DNA from: Actinobacteria bacterium UBA5976
GTDB taxonomy: Bacteria > Actinomycetota > Actinomycetes > S36-B12 > UBA5976
Direction of reading: 5' to 3'
Assembly (NCBI GenBank): GCA_002430405.1
Contig: DJBM01000078.1
Coordinates: 1-5,814 of the forward strand
DNA: 5,814 nucleotides
The notes under the pieces were generated by a model. The model did not search any database. It was not told where the DNA came from and saw nothing but the letters and a program-made list of their open reading frames with translations. A program made the position numbers and the translations under genes. This document shows positions 5,053 through 5,814 of the stretch, in pieces. Numbering within the stretch: position 1 is the first letter of the stretch; every line of letters starts with the position of its first letter.

Positions 5053-5708
5053 GCGCTCGTCGCTTAGTACTTTGGCGCCATGGACAAACTTTGTGGAATG
5101 CCGAGAATCGCCATCAAGGGCAAATTGATATTTCACTAAACGATGTTGGCCGGGAGCAAGCGCGTCATGCAGCGCAAACTTTACTTGCCATGAAGCCAAC
5201 GCATGTAATTGCGAGTGACTTAGAACGCGCGTTAGAAACTGGTCAGATACTTGCCGACCTAGCTGGTGTTTCATTGAGTACCGATGAACGCTTGCGTGAA
5301 ACTTTTGCTGGTGAATGGCAAGGTATGACGCGCGATGAAATTGTCGCAAAGTATCCGCAAGATTACGCAGCTTGGGGTGGAGACTCAGAAATACGTCCAG
5401 GTGGCGGGGAAACTCGCTGGGAAGTCTCGCAGCGCGTAGTCGCAGCAATCGAAGATGCGCTGCTAAATATTCCTGCTGGCGGAACATTAGTAGTTGCATC
5501 ACATGGTGGCGCACTTCGTTCCGCTCTTGGGCGACTACTTGGTTTAGATCCTCGGCAATGGACAATTCTCGGAGTGCTTGCTAATGCGCAGTGGTCCGTG
5601 CTTTCTGAACTCGATGAAAACATGCCAAAGTTACCTGACTTAAAATGGCGACTGCAAGAATACAACGCAGGATCCCTACCTGAACCTGCCATTGGTGACG
5701 ATAAGTAA
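5049..5708 (+). CDS. Histidine phosphatase (phosphoglycerate mutase-like), positional match to mycobacterial GpgP
   Basis: A branch-1 histidine phosphatase of 219 residues. The catalytic set is visible: LWRHGQT with the phosphorylated His11 beside Arg10, N17, Arg60 in SDLERALET, Glu84 in LRETFAGEWQG, and His152 in SHGG. Members remove phosphate from small phosphorylated metabolites through a phosphohistidine. In Mycobacterium tuberculosis the gene after nadD and rsfS (Rv2419c) encodes glucosyl-3-phosphoglycerate phosphatase, and this protein resembles it at both ends (N-terminal ARRLV.LRHGQT; C-terminal NA.W..L and the WRL..(W/Y)NA ending), as I recall that sequence. Glucosylglycerate is a compatible solute and a methylglucose lipopolysaccharide precursor. 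No gpgS is in view, so the substrate is unproven. ATG overlaps the rsfS TGA, so translational coupling is likely. Annotation as phosphoglycerate mutase would be too specific. Confidence 0.9.
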   Translation: MSARRLVLWRHGQTLWNAENRHQGQIDISLNDVGREQARHAAQTLLAMKPTHVIASDLERALETGQILADLAGVSLSTDERLRETFAGEWQGMTRDEIVAKYPQDYAAWGGDSEIRPGGGETRWEVSQRVVAAIEDALLNIPAGGTLVVASHGGALRSALGRLLGLDPRQWTILGVLANAQWSVLSELDENMPKLPDLKWRLQEYNAGSLPEPAIGDDK

Positions 5709-5721
5709 AGTCCACTAACAT
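5692..5721 (+). promoter_or_regulatory. Possible promoter of tRNA-Ala
   Basis: TTGGTG (5692-5697) and TAACAT (5716-5721), 18 bases apart, give a -35/-10 pair of the TTGNNN / TANNNT actinobacterial type. A start about 7 bases downstream would leave a leader of roughly 5 bases before the tRNA. The -35 is poor and lies in the last codons of the phosphatase gene. Read-through from that gene is the alternative, since no terminator separates them. Confidence 0.35.
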
Positions 5722-5732
5722 TGACTAGGTTC

Positions 5733-5810
<78 letters not shown>

Positions 5811-5814
5811 AAAA

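Noticed and set aside
4939..5565. A 208-residue minus-strand open frame.
   Set aside because: It lies wholly antisense to rsfS and the phosphatase gene, both of which have clear family motifs. Its product is His/Gln/Leu-rich without any recognisable motif.

Overview
The window looks like ordinary chromosomal DNA from a moderate-to-low-GC actinobacterium. The evidence is the actinobacterial gene order rplU-rpmA-obg ... nadD-(LCP-like gene)-rsfS-histidine phosphatase, an Obg with the long actinobacterial C-terminal region, an RsfS that starts in the style of streptomycete RsfS, and a lysine/alanine-rich tail on the ribosomal protein before rpmA. Base composition near one half GC, with many A/T-ending codons, suggests a small-genome aquatic lineage (freshwater Nanopelagicales/acI type, or Microbacteriaceae). 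That placement is inference from composition and synteny, not from a marker-gene comparison.

Layout. Bases 1-240 hold the end of a gene that enters from the left, read as the C-terminal tail of ribosomal protein L21. It is built of tandem repeats and is very rich in Lys and Ala. rpmA (L27) follows at 250-516. A GC-rich hairpin with a short T run (540-565) separates it from obgE (582-2120), the ribosome-assembly GTPase, whose ATG follows the hairpin by only 16 bases. obgE meets a minus-strand flavoenzyme gene (2117-3229, sarcosine oxidase / N-methyltryptophan oxidase family) tail to tail, and the two stop codons overlap. A 61-base divergent gap leads into a tightly packed plus-strand cluster: nadD (3291-3857), a membrane-anchored degenerate LytR-CpsA-Psr-like protein (3854-4654), rsfS (4693-5052) and a histidine phosphatase in the position of mycobacterial gpgP (5049-5708). 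Two of the junctions are 4-base start/stop overlaps. A tRNA-Ala(GGC) with encoded CCA closes the window (5733-5808).

How the genes fit together. L21, L27, Obg and RsfS all act on the large ribosomal subunit: two structural proteins, one assembly GTPase and one silencing factor. NadD makes the NAD precursor. The phosphatase may act on a phosphorylated sugar/glycerate compound. The LCP-like protein points to the cell envelope. The flavoenzyme is the outsider: it is on the other strand and lies between obgE and nadD, where many actinobacteria carry proB/proA.

I found no CRISPR array, phage, insertion sequence or clearly new multi-gene system. The points most worth a second look are the repetitive L21 tail, the hairpin that leaves obgE no room for its own downstream promoter, the flavoenzyme insertion with overlapping stops and altered active-site residues, and the LCP-like protein that seems to have lost catalytic arginines.
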